This document shows, piece by piece, positions 1-7,032 of a DNA stretch of 64,000 bases. Position 1 is the first letter of the stretch, and each line of letters begins with the position of its first letter. Source of the stretch: Streptomyces tailanensis (GTDB lineage: Bacteria > Actinomycetota > Actinomycetes > Streptomycetales > Streptomycetaceae); the NCBI RefSeq assembly GCF_008386495.1, contig NZ_VTHJ01000038.1, forward strand, positions 29,713 through 93,712. The letters are read 5' to 3'. The notes under the pieces were generated by a model. It saw only the letters and a program-made list of their open reading frames with translations. It did not search any database and had not been told where the DNA came from. A program made the translations under genes and the position numbers.

Positions 1-510
1 GTGGGAGCAGGTGACCGCCTCGCCCGTGCCCGTGACGACGTCCAGCTCACGCACCTGGTCGGCGACCAGACCGTACCGGTGGCTGGAGCCGCCGAAGCCG
101 CCGGTGGTGAGCACTCCGCCGACGCTGCCGCCGAGGTGGTCGGGCAGTACGGGCGGGGTGAGACCCTCGGCGAGGGCGGCGCGCACGACATCGCTCCACA
201 GCGCACCGGCCCCGGCGACCAGGACCCGCTCGCCGGGTAAGCATCGCACCTCGTTCAGCGCGCCCATGTCGATGACGCAGCCGCCGTCCACCTGCCCCTG
301 CCCGTACAGCGCGTAGCCGCCGCCGCGCGCGGAGACCGGCAGCCCTCGTGGACCGGCAAGGGCGAGGATGTCCTGGATCTCGGCGGGGGACCGGGGGGTG
401 AGTACACTCATCGGCCGACTCGTGACGATATGGCCGAAATCGTCCGAGGCCTGCGCGAGTTTCTCGCCGAAGGCGTCCGACGGGGCAACGAATTCGAGGA
501 TTCCTGTCAT
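1..510 (-). CDS. FAD-linked oxidoreductase, cytokinin-dehydrogenase-like (N-terminal part, runs off window)
   Basis: The 170 residues in the window are the N-terminal half of a PCMH-type FAD-binding domain. The order of motifs matches cytokinin dehydrogenases: a glycine-rich flavin loop at residues 61-72 (ARGGGYALYGQG), VIDMGALN at 79-86, GALWSDV at 102-108, GGSVGG at 127-132 and ELDVVTGTGEAVTCS at 155-169. In covalent flavoproteins of this family the flavin loop carries the linking His (GHS); here that position is Gly, so FAD may be held without the usual covalent bond. The ATG overlaps the TGA of the upstream isopentenyltransferase (ATGA), so the two are co-translated. Context suggests a role on a cytokinin or related prenyl-adenine. 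The C-terminal substrate domain is not visible, so another oxidase of the berberine-bridge/CKX superfamily is possible. Confidence 0.8.
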   Translation of the reverse strand, partial: MTGILEFVAPSDAFGEKLAQASDDFGHIVTSRPMSVLTPRSPAEIQDILALAGPRGLPVSARGGGYALYGQGQVDGGCVIDMGALNEVRCLPGERVLVAGAGALWSDVVRAALAEGLTPPVLPDHLGGSVGGVLTTGGFGGSSHRYGLVADQVRELDVVTGTGEAVTCSH

Positions 511-1277
511 GCCGCACGCTCCAGTGCGCCCAGGTGGAATCGGGATGTGCGTATTCGGTTATCGAAAATTTCGGTGAATATCTGATGCTGCAGAATTCCA
601 TGCTCGGCATGGCGCTCGGCTATCAACGCGGACATACGCGCCAGGATGCGCTCGGGAAGATTCCGCTTGTGGAGGGTCGCCACGTCCAGTGAATATTTTG
701 CGCAGCATTCCAGAACAGCCTCGAAACCGTTGACGGAAGCCGCGAAGTAGCGCTGGTGCGGATCTTGCCAGATCGTGGCCAGCTCGGCGAGCAGACCCCG
801 CTCGGGAGGCGGCGGGGCGAGCATCGTCCGGGCCCGGCGGGTCAGCGCGGCGACGTACTCCTCCCGGTCGGGGAGTGGCATCAGCTGTACGGTCAGCCGC
901 CAGGGCAGCGCGGCACGGCGTGCGGACAGCTCGCGCAGCAGTGAGATGGAACCGCCCTCGACGATCACGAGACCGCGCCGGGCGGTCAGCCGCTCGACCA
1001 GTGTGACCAGCGTGTCCGTCGCGGCGGTCGCGGACAGGTCGCCGTCGGCCACGGTCCGGTCGCCCAGCCAGTACCGCTGTACGTCCGGCACCTCGGCACC
1101 CGCGCGGGCGCTCGCGGTGGCCAGGTCCGTGAAGCACTGCAGTCGGTCGGCCACCACCACGGGAGCGCCGGTCTCCCGGGCCAGCTCCGTGGCCGCCGCG
1201 CTCTTCCCGACGCCGGTCGGCCCCGCGATGAGATGGACGAGAGGTGATGCCTCGGCTTGCGTTTTGCTGTCGGCCAT
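507..1277 (-). CDS. ipt: Adenylate isopentenyltransferase (cytokinin synthase, Ipt/Tzs/FasD family)
   Basis: This 256-residue protein should transfer a dimethylallyl group to N6 of AMP (or ADP/ATP), the first step of cytokinin synthesis. It has a P-loop GPTGVGKS at 19-26, DRLQCF at 44-49 and VEGGSISLL at 106-114, which are diagnostic for the Agrobacterium Ipt/Tzs and Rhodococcus FasD family rather than for the longer tRNA prenyltransferase MiaA. Length fits the family (about 240-260). The ATG at 1277 has an AGGAGG ribosome site 10 bases upstream. It is followed with a 4-base overlap by the CKX-like oxidase. In fas operons of plant-associated actinomycetes the same two activities (FasD, FasE) are adjacent. 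The prenyl donor and whether free cytokinins are made cannot be told from sequence. Confidence 0.88.
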   Translation of the reverse strand: MADSKTQAEASPLVHLIAGPTGVGKSAAATELARETGAPVVVADRLQCFTDLATASARAGAEVPDVQRYWLGDRTVADGDLSATAATDTLVTLVERLTARRGLVIVEGGSISLLRELSARRAALPWRLTVQLMPLPDREEYVAALTRRARTMLAPPPPERGLLAELATIWQDPHQRYFAASVNGFEAVLECCAKYSLDVATLHKRNLPERILARMSALIAERHAEHGILQHQIFTEIFDNRIRTSRFHLGALERAA

Positions 1278-1551
1278 GGCTGGTGCCGCCTCCTGGGTCT
1301 GGAGCTCTGCACGACGAAGTTGATCAACCTCAAGTTACGCAGGACCGGTTGTCTTGGACACCAGCATTACGCCTTGGAGCGGCAAAGAGATGCCCATATT
1401 GTTCAAAGCTTGGATTCCGTCGTCCGGAGCGCCGGGTTCCGGGGTGCCGAGCGCGATATGAGAGAGGGGGCGAGGGTTTTCCGTCCCCTGTTTCCATGGT
1501 GTTTCTCATGTTTCTTGCTTTTGCGCGAACCGCTCGCAGAAGGGCTTTCCC

Positions 1552-2158
1552 ATGCAGACCGACATGCTGCTCGCCGTTGCCGAGACCGTCCCGGAGCCGA
1601 GAGGGGAGAGGGGCGACCGGGATGCCGGTGCGGTCGGTGCCGTACTGGTCGGGTACGGAGCCGTGGACGAGCTGAACCGGTACGCCGCCACACCCGGCTG
1701 GACCGTGCACGTCCCCGGCCACCCCGAAGAGGTGCGCCGTGCGATCACGGGCGCCAGGGCCCGTGGCGAACGCGCGTACGTCCATGTCTCCGCCCGCTCC
1801 AACACCGACCCGCGGGACGCGACGGCCGGCTTCCAGCTCGTCCGGCCGGGAACCGAGGGTGTCGTCCTCGCCGTGGGCCCAGCCCTCGATCCCGTCCTGA
1901 CCGCCACGGCCGGACTGGACCTGGCCGTGCTCTACGCCACCACCGTCCGCCCTTTCGACGAGATCGGCCTGCGCACCGCCGTACTCGCCGCCGACCACGC
2001 CGACGTGATTCTGGTCGAGCCCTGCCCCCCCCGGCGCCTCGGCCCGTCATGTCGCCGAGACGCTCGTCCATGTCCCGCACCGACTGCTGGCGCTCGGTGA
2101 CGCGGACGGCCTGGACGAGAACGGAATCGCCCGGGCCGTACGGGACTTCATGCGCTGA
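1552..2158 (+). pseudogene. Truncated and frameshifted transketolase C-terminal remnant
   Basis: From about residue 27 the reading frame matches the late Pyr-domain and C-terminal domain of a transketolase-like subunit (GWTVHVPGHPEE, then YATTVRPFDE and VILVEPC). The thiamine-domain sequence expected before it is absent: only about 25 unrelated residues precede the homology. At a run of eight C (2025-2032) the frame breaks. Removing one C restores a continuation (ASARHVAETLVHVPHRLLAL, ending at DFMR) with a stop at 2158; read as given, the frame stops at 2100. A start at 1552 has AAGGG nine bases upstream. In fas operons transketolase-like subunits (FasB/FasC) accompany the isopentenyltransferase, so this may be a relic of such a locus. 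A sequencing error in the C run would explain the frameshift but not the missing N-terminus. Confidence 0.75.
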
Positions 2159-2182
2159 CAGAAGGAAGCGCGCGAGGGAGGA

Positions 2183-2220
2183 GGGGCGAGGCCGCCGGAA
2201 ACGCGGGCGGCCGACGCCCC
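2183..2220. terminator. Bidirectional hairpin terminator
   Basis: GGGGCG-a-GGCCGCC pairs with GGCGGCC-ga-CGCCCC across an 8-base loop. It lies between the converging transketolase remnant and the rhodanese gene, where a shared terminator is expected. There is no U tract, as is common in Streptomyces. Confidence 0.6.
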
Positions 2221-2240
2221 TGTCTCGCGTCGTTCCTCGG

Positions 2241-2834
2241 CTATCGCCTCCCGGCCGCCGCGAGCCTCGCGAGCGTGGCGTCGAAGTCCGCGGGGCGCGG
2301 GCGGTTGTGCGGCAGCTTCCCCAACAGCACCGCCATGCCACAGGTATTGGTGAGGGCCGAGAATACGAGACCGCCCGCTATCCCCGCCGAGAGCAACTGC
2401 CAGGCCGGGTGCAGCAGGCCGAGGCCCAGCCCGGCGAGGACGAGCGCACCGGCGGTGAACCGCACCTGCCGCTCCATCGCCCAGGTGGCCCGCGCGCCCC
2501 CGGCCGGGCGGTGCAGTTCGTGACCGGCGGCCGCCCAGGCGCTCGTACCGCCGGTGAGCGTGGCCGCCGCGATGCCGTGCTCGGCGAGCAGCGCGCACGC
2601 CTTCTCGGACCGGGCCCCCGACGCGCACACGACCAGCAGCTCGGCGGCGGACTCCGTGGGCTCCTTCAGCGCGGGCAGCGCGCGCTCCAACCGGTCGAGG
2701 GGAACGTTCAGGGCGCCGGGCAGATGCCCGGAGGCGTATTCGCCGGGCGTACGGACATCGACGACGGTCAGCCGCGGCAGCCGCTCGCGGGCCTGCTGGG
2801 TGTCGAGGGGGCGGGGGGTGAGGGGAGTGGTCAT
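2241..2834 (-). CDS. Rhodanese with C-terminal DUF2892-type membrane hairpin (YgaP-like)
   Basis: This 197-residue protein has a single rhodanese domain (about 15-108) with VVDVRTPGEY at 24-33 and the active-site Cys70 in VVCASGARS, the cysteine that carries sulfane sulfur as a persulfide. Residues 125-175 form two hydrophobic segments of the YgaP-type DUF2892 domain, placing the enzyme at the membrane. The ATG at 2834 fits the rhodanese start. It is divergent from the CsoR-family regulator, with a perfect inverted repeat between the two starts, so it is probably repressed by that protein and induced by persulfide. It belongs with the persulfide dioxygenase and TauE genes next door. Confidence 0.88.
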   Translation of the reverse strand: MTTPLTPRPLDTQQARERLPRLTVVDVRTPGEYASGHLPGALNVPLDRLERALPALKEPTESAAELLVVCASGARSEKACALLAEHGIAAATLTGGTSAWAAAGHELHRPAGGARATWAMERQVRFTAGALVLAGLGLGLLHPAWQLLSAGIAGGLVFSALTNTCGMAVLLGKLPHNRPRPADFDATLARLAAAGRR

Positions 2835-2883
2835 GGTGTGCTGTGATCCTTTCGGGAGGGGTCCGCGTGGGCGGGGGCGGTAA

Positions 2884-2901
2884 CATACCCCCAAGGGTAT
2901 G
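2884..2901. promoter_or_regulatory. CsoR/CstR-type operator
   Basis: CATACCC-CCAA-GGGTATG is a perfect 7-base inverted repeat with a 4-base centre in the 78-base gap between the divergent rhodanese and regulator genes. It has the ATACCCnnnnGGGTAT form bound by CsoR-family repressors, and two related sites occur at 5775-5790 and 5810-5825. It is placed to control both flanking genes. Confidence 0.8.
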
Positions 2902-2912
2902 TAGAGGAGTGG

Positions 2913-3206
2913 GTGGCAGTGGAGCTGCAGTTCGAAGGTGATGAGCTCAAGTCGGTGCTGAACCGGCTGCGTCGGGCGCAGGGGCAGATCTCCGGAGTGA
3001 TCAAGATGATCGAGGAGGGGCGTGACTGCGAGGACGTCGTCACCCAGCTCGCGGCTGCCTCGCGCGCCCTCGACCGGGCGGGCTTCGCGATCATCGCCAC
3101 CGGCTTGCAGCAGTGCCTCACCGACACCGAGAAGAACGAGCGGAACGGGGAGAGCACGGAGCAGATGCGGGCCCGACTGGAGAAGCTGTTCCTGTCGCTG
3201 GCGTGA
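2913..3206 (+). CDS. CsoR/RcnR-family (DUF156) repressor, probably a CstR-type persulfide sensor
   Basis: This 97-residue, all-helical DUF156 protein has the family signature LNRLRRAQGQISGVIKMIE at 16-34. It keeps the two family cysteines, Cys39 and Cys68, 29 residues apart as in CsoR. The Cu(I)-binding His expected four residues before the second Cys is Gly64, so the Cys-His-Cys copper site is broken. Two cysteines without the His is the pattern of the persulfide sensor CstR. The GTG start has GAGGAG just upstream. Its neighbours (rhodanese, persulfide dioxygenase, sulfur exporter) support sulfane-sulfur sensing by di- or polysulfide cross-linking. A formaldehyde sensor (FrmR-like) is a weaker alternative, given the nearby formaldehyde dehydrogenase. 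Confidence 0.85.
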   Translation: MAVELQFEGDELKSVLNRLRRAQGQISGVIKMIEEGRDCEDVVTQLAAASRALDRAGFAIIATGLQQCLTDTEKNERNGESTEQMRARLEKLFLSLA

Positions 3207-3244
3207 GGTGAGTGGGGGAGGCCGCGCCTGCCGGTGGTGCGGGG

Positions 3245-3991
3245 TCACACGACCGCGTCCACCAGCATGAACGCGGCCACCGCCAGCAGCACCCAGGCGA
3301 AGATCCGCCGGAGGGTGTCTCCGGAGACCTTGCCGGCCAGCCGCTTGCCGTCCCAGGCGCCGAGGATCGCGGCCCCGGCGAACGGGGCGACGACCGCCCA
3401 GTCGAGGCTTTCGGCGGCGCCCGCCCGGGCGGCCAGCGCGGCCAGCGAGTTCACCGTGATGACGAGCAGGCTGGTGCCCACGGCGTCGCGCATGCGCAGC
3501 CCCACCACGTTCACCAGGGCCGGTACGGCGAGGAAACCGCCGCCCACCCCGAGAACACCGGTGACCGCGCCGAGCCCGGCCCCGGACAGGGCGACCCGGC
3601 TCGTCCGTACGGTCGACTCCTCCCGCCGCGTGGCCGAGGGCCGCAGCATCCGGTACGCGGCCAGCCCCGCCACCACCGCGAAGGCCCCGGTCAGCAAGGC
3701 GGGCGGCAGACCCGCGGACAGTGTGCCGCCCAGCATCGCGGGCGCCAGACCTGCCGCCGCGAACAGGGCCCCACCACGCCATCGGACGGTCCCCGCCCGG
3801 GTGTGCGCGGCCAGCGCGGTCGCCGACGTGACCGTGACGATCACCAGGCTCGCCGCCGTCGCCGCGGCCGGGGTGAAACCGAGCAGATAGATCAGCGCGG
3901 GCACCGCGAGCACACTGCCCCCACCGCCCAGCGCACCGAGCGACAGCCCGATCACGCCCCCGGCGAGCAGGGCGAGAACGAGAGTGCTCAC
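3245..3991 (-). CDS. TauE/SafE-family sulfite/sulfonate exporter
   Basis: This 248-residue, strongly hydrophobic protein has about eight membrane segments and the duplicated glycine-rich motif of the TauE/SafE family (LGALGGGGSVLAVPAL near the N-terminus, GVLGVGGGFLAVPALV near the middle). The GTG start overlaps the stop of the dioxygenase by four bases (GTGA), so the two genes are translationally coupled. Persulfide dioxygenase releases sulfite, and this carrier is the natural exit route for it or for thiosulfate. The substrate is inferred from the operon. Confidence 0.85.
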   Translation of the reverse strand: MSTLVLALLAGGVIGLSLGALGGGGSVLAVPALIYLLGFTPAAATAASLVIVTVTSATALAAHTRAGTVRWRGGALFAAAGLAPAMLGGTLSAGLPPALLTGAFAVVAGLAAYRMLRPSATRREESTVRTSRVALSGAGLGAVTGVLGVGGGFLAVPALVNVVGLRMRDAVGTSLLVITVNSLAALAARAGAAESLDWAVVAPFAGAAILGAWDGKRLAGKVSGDTLRRIFAWVLLAVAAFMLVDAVV

Positions 3992-5697
3992 GCCGCCGGG
4001 CCACCGGTCGTCCCGGGTGAGGCCTCGGTGACCACGGGCAGCCCCGCTTCCGCCCACGCCAGCATGCCCCCGCTGACGTCCACCACGTCCGCGCCGCGGG
4101 CCCGGAGCAGGGTGGCGGCCGCCTGGGAACGCCGGCCGGAGCGGCAGATCGCGACGAGGGGGCGGTGCCGGGCGTGCCGGGGCAGGGGAGCCCCGGCCGT
4201 GAGCGCGGACAACGGGGTGTGCACCGCGGCCGGAGCATGCCCGGCCGACCACTCCTCCGCCTCACGGACATCGAGGAGTACGGCGTCGCCGTCCGTGCCG
4301 GTGCGTTCATGGGCCCGGACCGGGGTGATGCGCGCCATGGGCAGCCCGGCCTCGGCCGCGGACGCGAAGCCGTCGTCCACGGCCACCACGTTCCGCCCGG
4401 CCGCGTCGAGCAGCGAGGCGGCGATGCCGGCCCGCATTCCGCCGGCGCAGTGCACCCACACCGTGCCGTCGGGTATCTCGTCGAGCCGGTCGCGCAGCCG
4501 GTGCACCGGGATGTGAGTCGACCCCGCGACATGCCCCGCCGCCGCACGCTCGGAGTCGCGCCGGACGTCGAGGACGACCACTCCGTCGCCGTCGCCGTCG
4601 CCGTACGCCTTCGCCAGGTCGGCGAACGTGCCGCGCCGGAAGGAGCGCGGTCGCTCGCCCTCGCGCAGCCAGTCGACGGGTGAGCCGGTCGTCGCCGCGG
4701 CCGGGCGGTCGATGCCGACCCGCACCAACTCGCGCTGGGCATCGGCGAGTTGCTCCGGTGACTCGGCGAGCAGCGTCACCGGCTTGCCCCACGGCAGCAG
4801 CCAGGCAAGATATGTGGCGAGCTGCCCGTCCGCCTCGAAGTTCAACGCCCCGGCCACATGGCCCTCGGCGAATGCGACCCGGTTGCGCAGGTCCACGACC
4901 CACTCACCCGCCGCCAGCCGTGCGGCGATCTCCTCGGCGTCCGCCGGGGCCGGCGGGGTCAGGTCCACCGGGGCGGGCCCCTGCGCGTTGGCGGGTCCCA
5001 TGTGCGCGTAGTACGCCGGTACGTCGTCGAGCGCGGCCAGCAGCTCGGCGACGAACGTCTCCACGTCCTTGACCAGGGCTTCGTTGGTGACCCGCTCGTG
5101 CCCGACGGTCGTGGCGTCGCCCGCCGGCCGCCCGGCGGAACAGAAGCTGCCGAAGCCGTGCGTCGGCAGGACCCGGGTGTCGTCCGGCAGCGTCTCGGCC
5201 AGGCGGTGCGCCGAGGCATGCTGGGCGCGGGCCAGCTCATCGGTCAGCCGGGGCTCGACGAGATCCGGGCGCCCGACCGTGCCGATGAGCAGGGAGCCAC
5301 CGGTGAACGCGGCCACCGCACGGCCGCCCTCCTGAAGGACGTACGCGGTGTGGTGCGGGGTGTGCCCTGGGGTGGCTACGGCGCGCAGCGTCAGATCCGC
5401 GTCGAGCTCCACGGTGTCGCCGTCGTGCACCGGCACCCGCTCGTAGGCGACCCGCGCCCCGGCGGGCACCAGGTAGGCGGCACCGGTCAGCCGGGCGAGC
5501 TCCAGGCCGCCGGTGACGTAGTCGTTGTGGACGTGCGTCTCCACGACGTACGCGATCCGCACGTCCCGCCGGGCCGCGGCCGTGATCATCCGGTCGATGT
5601 CCCGCGGTGGATCGACCGCCACGGCGCCGCGCGGGCCGCCCGCCAGATAGCTGCGGTTGCCCAGCCCCGGCACCTCGATGGTGTCGACGAAGTACAC
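3988..5697 (-). CDS. Persulfide dioxygenase (MBL fold) fused to three rhodanese domains
   Basis: This protein is 569 residues. Residues 1-240 are an ETHE1/CstB-like metallo-beta-lactamase domain with THVHNDY at 54-60 and GHTPHH at 111-116. The next metal-ligand position reads FTGG (131-134) where ETHE1 has FTGD, so the third iron ligand is not in the usual place. Three rhodanese-like domains follow. The first (about 255-345) has no active Cys; the second (about 357-455) has Cys417 in VHCAGGMR; the third (about 465-560) has Cys518 in ICRSGRRS. The enzyme should oxidise low-molecular-weight persulfide to sulfite and move sulfane sulfur to thiosulfate. It is co-transcribed with the TauE exporter. 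Its leader region carries two CstR-type operators and a TTCGAA repeat. Confidence 0.85.
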   Translation of the reverse strand: MYFVDTIEVPGLGNRSYLAGGPRGAVAVDPPRDIDRMITAAARRDVRIAYVVETHVHNDYVTGGLELARLTGAAYLVPAGARVAYERVPVHDGDTVELDADLTLRAVATPGHTPHHTAYVLQEGGRAVAAFTGGSLLIGTVGRPDLVEPRLTDELARAQHASAHRLAETLPDDTRVLPTHGFGSFCSAGRPAGDATTVGHERVTNEALVKDVETFVAELLAALDDVPAYYAHMGPANAQGPAPVDLTPPAPADAEEIAARLAAGEWVVDLRNRVAFAEGHVAGALNFEADGQLATYLAWLLPWGKPVTLLAESPEQLADAQRELVRVGIDRPAAATTGSPVDWLREGERPRSFRRGTFADLAKAYGDGDGDGVVVLDVRRDSERAAAGHVAGSTHIPVHRLRDRLDEIPDGTVWVHCAGGMRAGIAASLLDAAGRNVVAVDDGFASAAEAGLPMARITPVRAHERTGTDGDAVLLDVREAEEWSAGHAPAAVHTPLSALTAGAPLPRHARHRPLVAICRSGRRSQAAATLLRARGADVVDVSGGMLAWAEAGLPVVTEASPGTTGGPAA

Positions 5698-5716
5698 GGC
5701 GGCACTCCTCTCCTAG

Positions 5717-5740
5717 TTCGAATCGTTCGAATCGTTCGAA
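5717..5740. repeat. Triple TTCGAA direct repeat in the dioxygenase leader
   Basis: TTCGAA occurs three times with a strict 9-base period (TTCGAATCG, TTCGAATCG, TTCGAA). Each unit is itself a 6-base palindrome. The repeat starts 20 bases upstream of the persulfide dioxygenase start codon, inside its probable leader. It could be a second regulator site or an mRNA feature; nothing identifies a partner. Confidence 0.6.
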
Positions 5741-5774
5741 GCCTGAGAACCCGTCCCGGGGTCACATGGCGAAA

Positions 5775-5790
5775 ATACCCCCGGGGGTAT
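5775..5790. promoter_or_regulatory. CsoR/CstR-type operator, copy 2
   Basis: ATACCCCCGGGGGTAT is a perfect 16-base palindrome in the gap between the divergent persulfide dioxygenase and formaldehyde dehydrogenase genes. It matches the operator at the regulator's own promoter (2884-2901). Confidence 0.78.
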
Positions 5791-5809
5791 GCGGAACACA
5801 GTAGCAGAG

Positions 5810-5825
5810 ATACCTAGGGGGGTAT
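5810..5825. promoter_or_regulatory. CsoR/CstR-type operator, copy 3 (imperfect)
   Basis: ATACCTAGGGGGGTAT begins 35 bases after the start of the perfect site. The outer ATACC/GGTAT arms are conserved but the inner bases are not symmetric. The spacing is about three to three and a half helix turns, so two tetramers could bind side by side. It lies on the formaldehyde-dehydrogenase side of the gap. Confidence 0.6.
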
Positions 5826-5900
5826 TCAGTGGCAGTCATTTCGGCCACGGTTCCGCATGCATCGGAGGCCCTACTGGCTGGTCAGTCCGTAGGGTGACCA

Positions 5901-5918
5901 TGGACGGGAGACCGTCCA
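5901..5918 (+). promoter_or_regulatory. Small leader hairpin upstream of the formaldehyde dehydrogenase
   Basis: TGGACGG-gaga-CCGTCCA is a perfect 7-base stem with a GAGA loop, ending 25 bases before the start codon and just 5' of the GGAAGG ribosome site. It may stabilise the mRNA or be a protein site. Its function is unknown. Confidence 0.4.
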
Positions 5919-5943
5919 CCCCGGATCGACGGAAGGATTCACC

Positions 5944-7032
5944 ATGGCGCAGGAAGTACGGGGCGTGATCGCACCGGGCAAGAACGAACCGGTGCGGATC
6001 GAGACGATCGTCGTCCCCGATCCCGGGCCGGGCGAGGCCGTGGTGCAGGTGCAGGCGTGCGGGGTCTGCCACACCGACCTGCACTACAAGCAGGGCGGCA
6101 TCAACGACGACTTCCCCTTCCTGCTCGGCCATGAGGCCGCCGGTGTGGTGGAGTCGGTCGGCGCGGGCGTCACGGACGTGGCTCCCGGCGATTTCGTCAT
6201 CCTCAACTGGCGTGCGGTGTGCGGCAATTGCCGGGCCTGCCGACGCGGGCGGCCCTGGTACTGCTTCGCCACGCACAACGCCACCCAGAAGATGACCCTC
6301 GCCTCGACCGGCCAGGAGCTCTCGCCCGCCCTCGGCATCGGAGCCTTCGCCGACAAGACGCTCGTCGCCGCCGGGCAGTGCACCAAGGTCGACCCGGCCG
6401 CCGCCCCCGCGGTCGCCGGACTGCTGGGCTGCGGCGTGATGGCCGGCATCGGAGCCGCCATCAACACCGGCAACGTGGGCCGGGGCGACAGCGTCGCCGT
6501 CATCGGCTGCGGCGGCGTCGGCGACGCGGCCATCGCCGGGTCCCGGCTGGCCGGCGCCGAGAAGATCATCGCCGTGGACATCGACGACCGGAAGCTCACC
6601 ACCGCCAAGAACATCGGCGCCACCCACACCGTCAACTCCAAGGACACCGACCCGGTCGAGGCGATCCGCGAGCTGACCGGCGGCTTCGGCGCCGACGTCG
6701 TCATCGAGGCGGTCGGCCGCCCGGAGACGTACAAGCAGGCCTTCTACGCCCGCGACCTGGCGGGCACGGTCGTCCTCGTCGGCGTACCGACGCCCGAGAT
6801 GAAACTGGAACTGCCGCTGCTGGACGTCTTCGGCCGCGGTGGCGCGCTCAAGTCGAGTTGGTACGGCGACTGCCTGCCGGACCGTGACTTCCCCATGCTG
6901 ATCAACCTCTATCTCCAGGGCCGCCTGGATCTGGAGGCGTTCGTCACCGAGACCATCGGACTCGACGAGGTGGAGAAGGCCTTCGAGCGGATGCACGGCG
7001 GCGACGTCCTGCGCTCGGTGGTGACGCTCTGA
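5944..7032 (+). CDS. mscR: S-(hydroxymethyl)mycothiol dehydrogenase (mycothiol-dependent formaldehyde dehydrogenase)
   Basis: This 362-residue zinc-dependent, class III-type alcohol dehydrogenase oxidises the formaldehyde-mycothiol adduct with NAD+. The catalytic zinc ligands sit in CGVCHTDLHYK and GHEAAG. The structural zinc site is CGNCRACRRGRPWYC (near 95-109), and the nucleotide-binding fold has IGCGGVG. Length and motifs fit actinobacterial MscR/AdhE2 closely. The ATG has GGAAGG upstream. The gene overlaps the following MBL hydrolase by one base. It diverges from the persulfide dioxygenase across a region with two CstR-type operators, so sulfur stress may also affect its expression. Confidence 0.92.
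   Translation: MAQEVRGVIAPGKNEPVRIETIVVPDPGPGEAVVQVQACGVCHTDLHYKQGGINDDFPFLLGHEAAGVVESVGAGVTDVAPGDFVILNWRAVCGNCRACRRGRPWYCFATHNATQKMTLASTGQELSPALGIGAFADKTLVAAGQCTKVDPAAAPAVAGLLGCGVMAGIGAAINTGNVGRGDSVAVIGCGGVGDAAIAGSRLAGAEKIIAVDIDDRKLTTAKNIGATHTVNSKDTDPVEAIRELTGGFGADVVIEAVGRPETYKQAFYARDLAGTVVLVGVPTPEMKLELPLLDVFGRGGALKSSWYGDCLPDRDFPMLINLYLQGRLDLEAFVTETIGLDEVEKAFERMHGGDVLRSVVTL

Noticed and set aside
1257..2846. A 529-codon open frame on the plus strand
   Set aside because: It is Arg/Pro/Gly-rich without any domain and overlaps the transketolase remnant and the rhodanese gene; typical of shadow frames in very G+C-rich DNA.
2241..4742. An 833-codon open frame on the minus strand
   Set aside because: Only its last 197 codons are a real gene (rhodanese). 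The upstream part is Arg/Pro-rich shadow sequence opposite or out of frame with the dioxygenase and TauE genes and crosses the regulator gene.
5717..5740. CRISPR-like short direct repeats
   Set aside because: Three units of nine bases without spacers is far too short for a CRISPR array.
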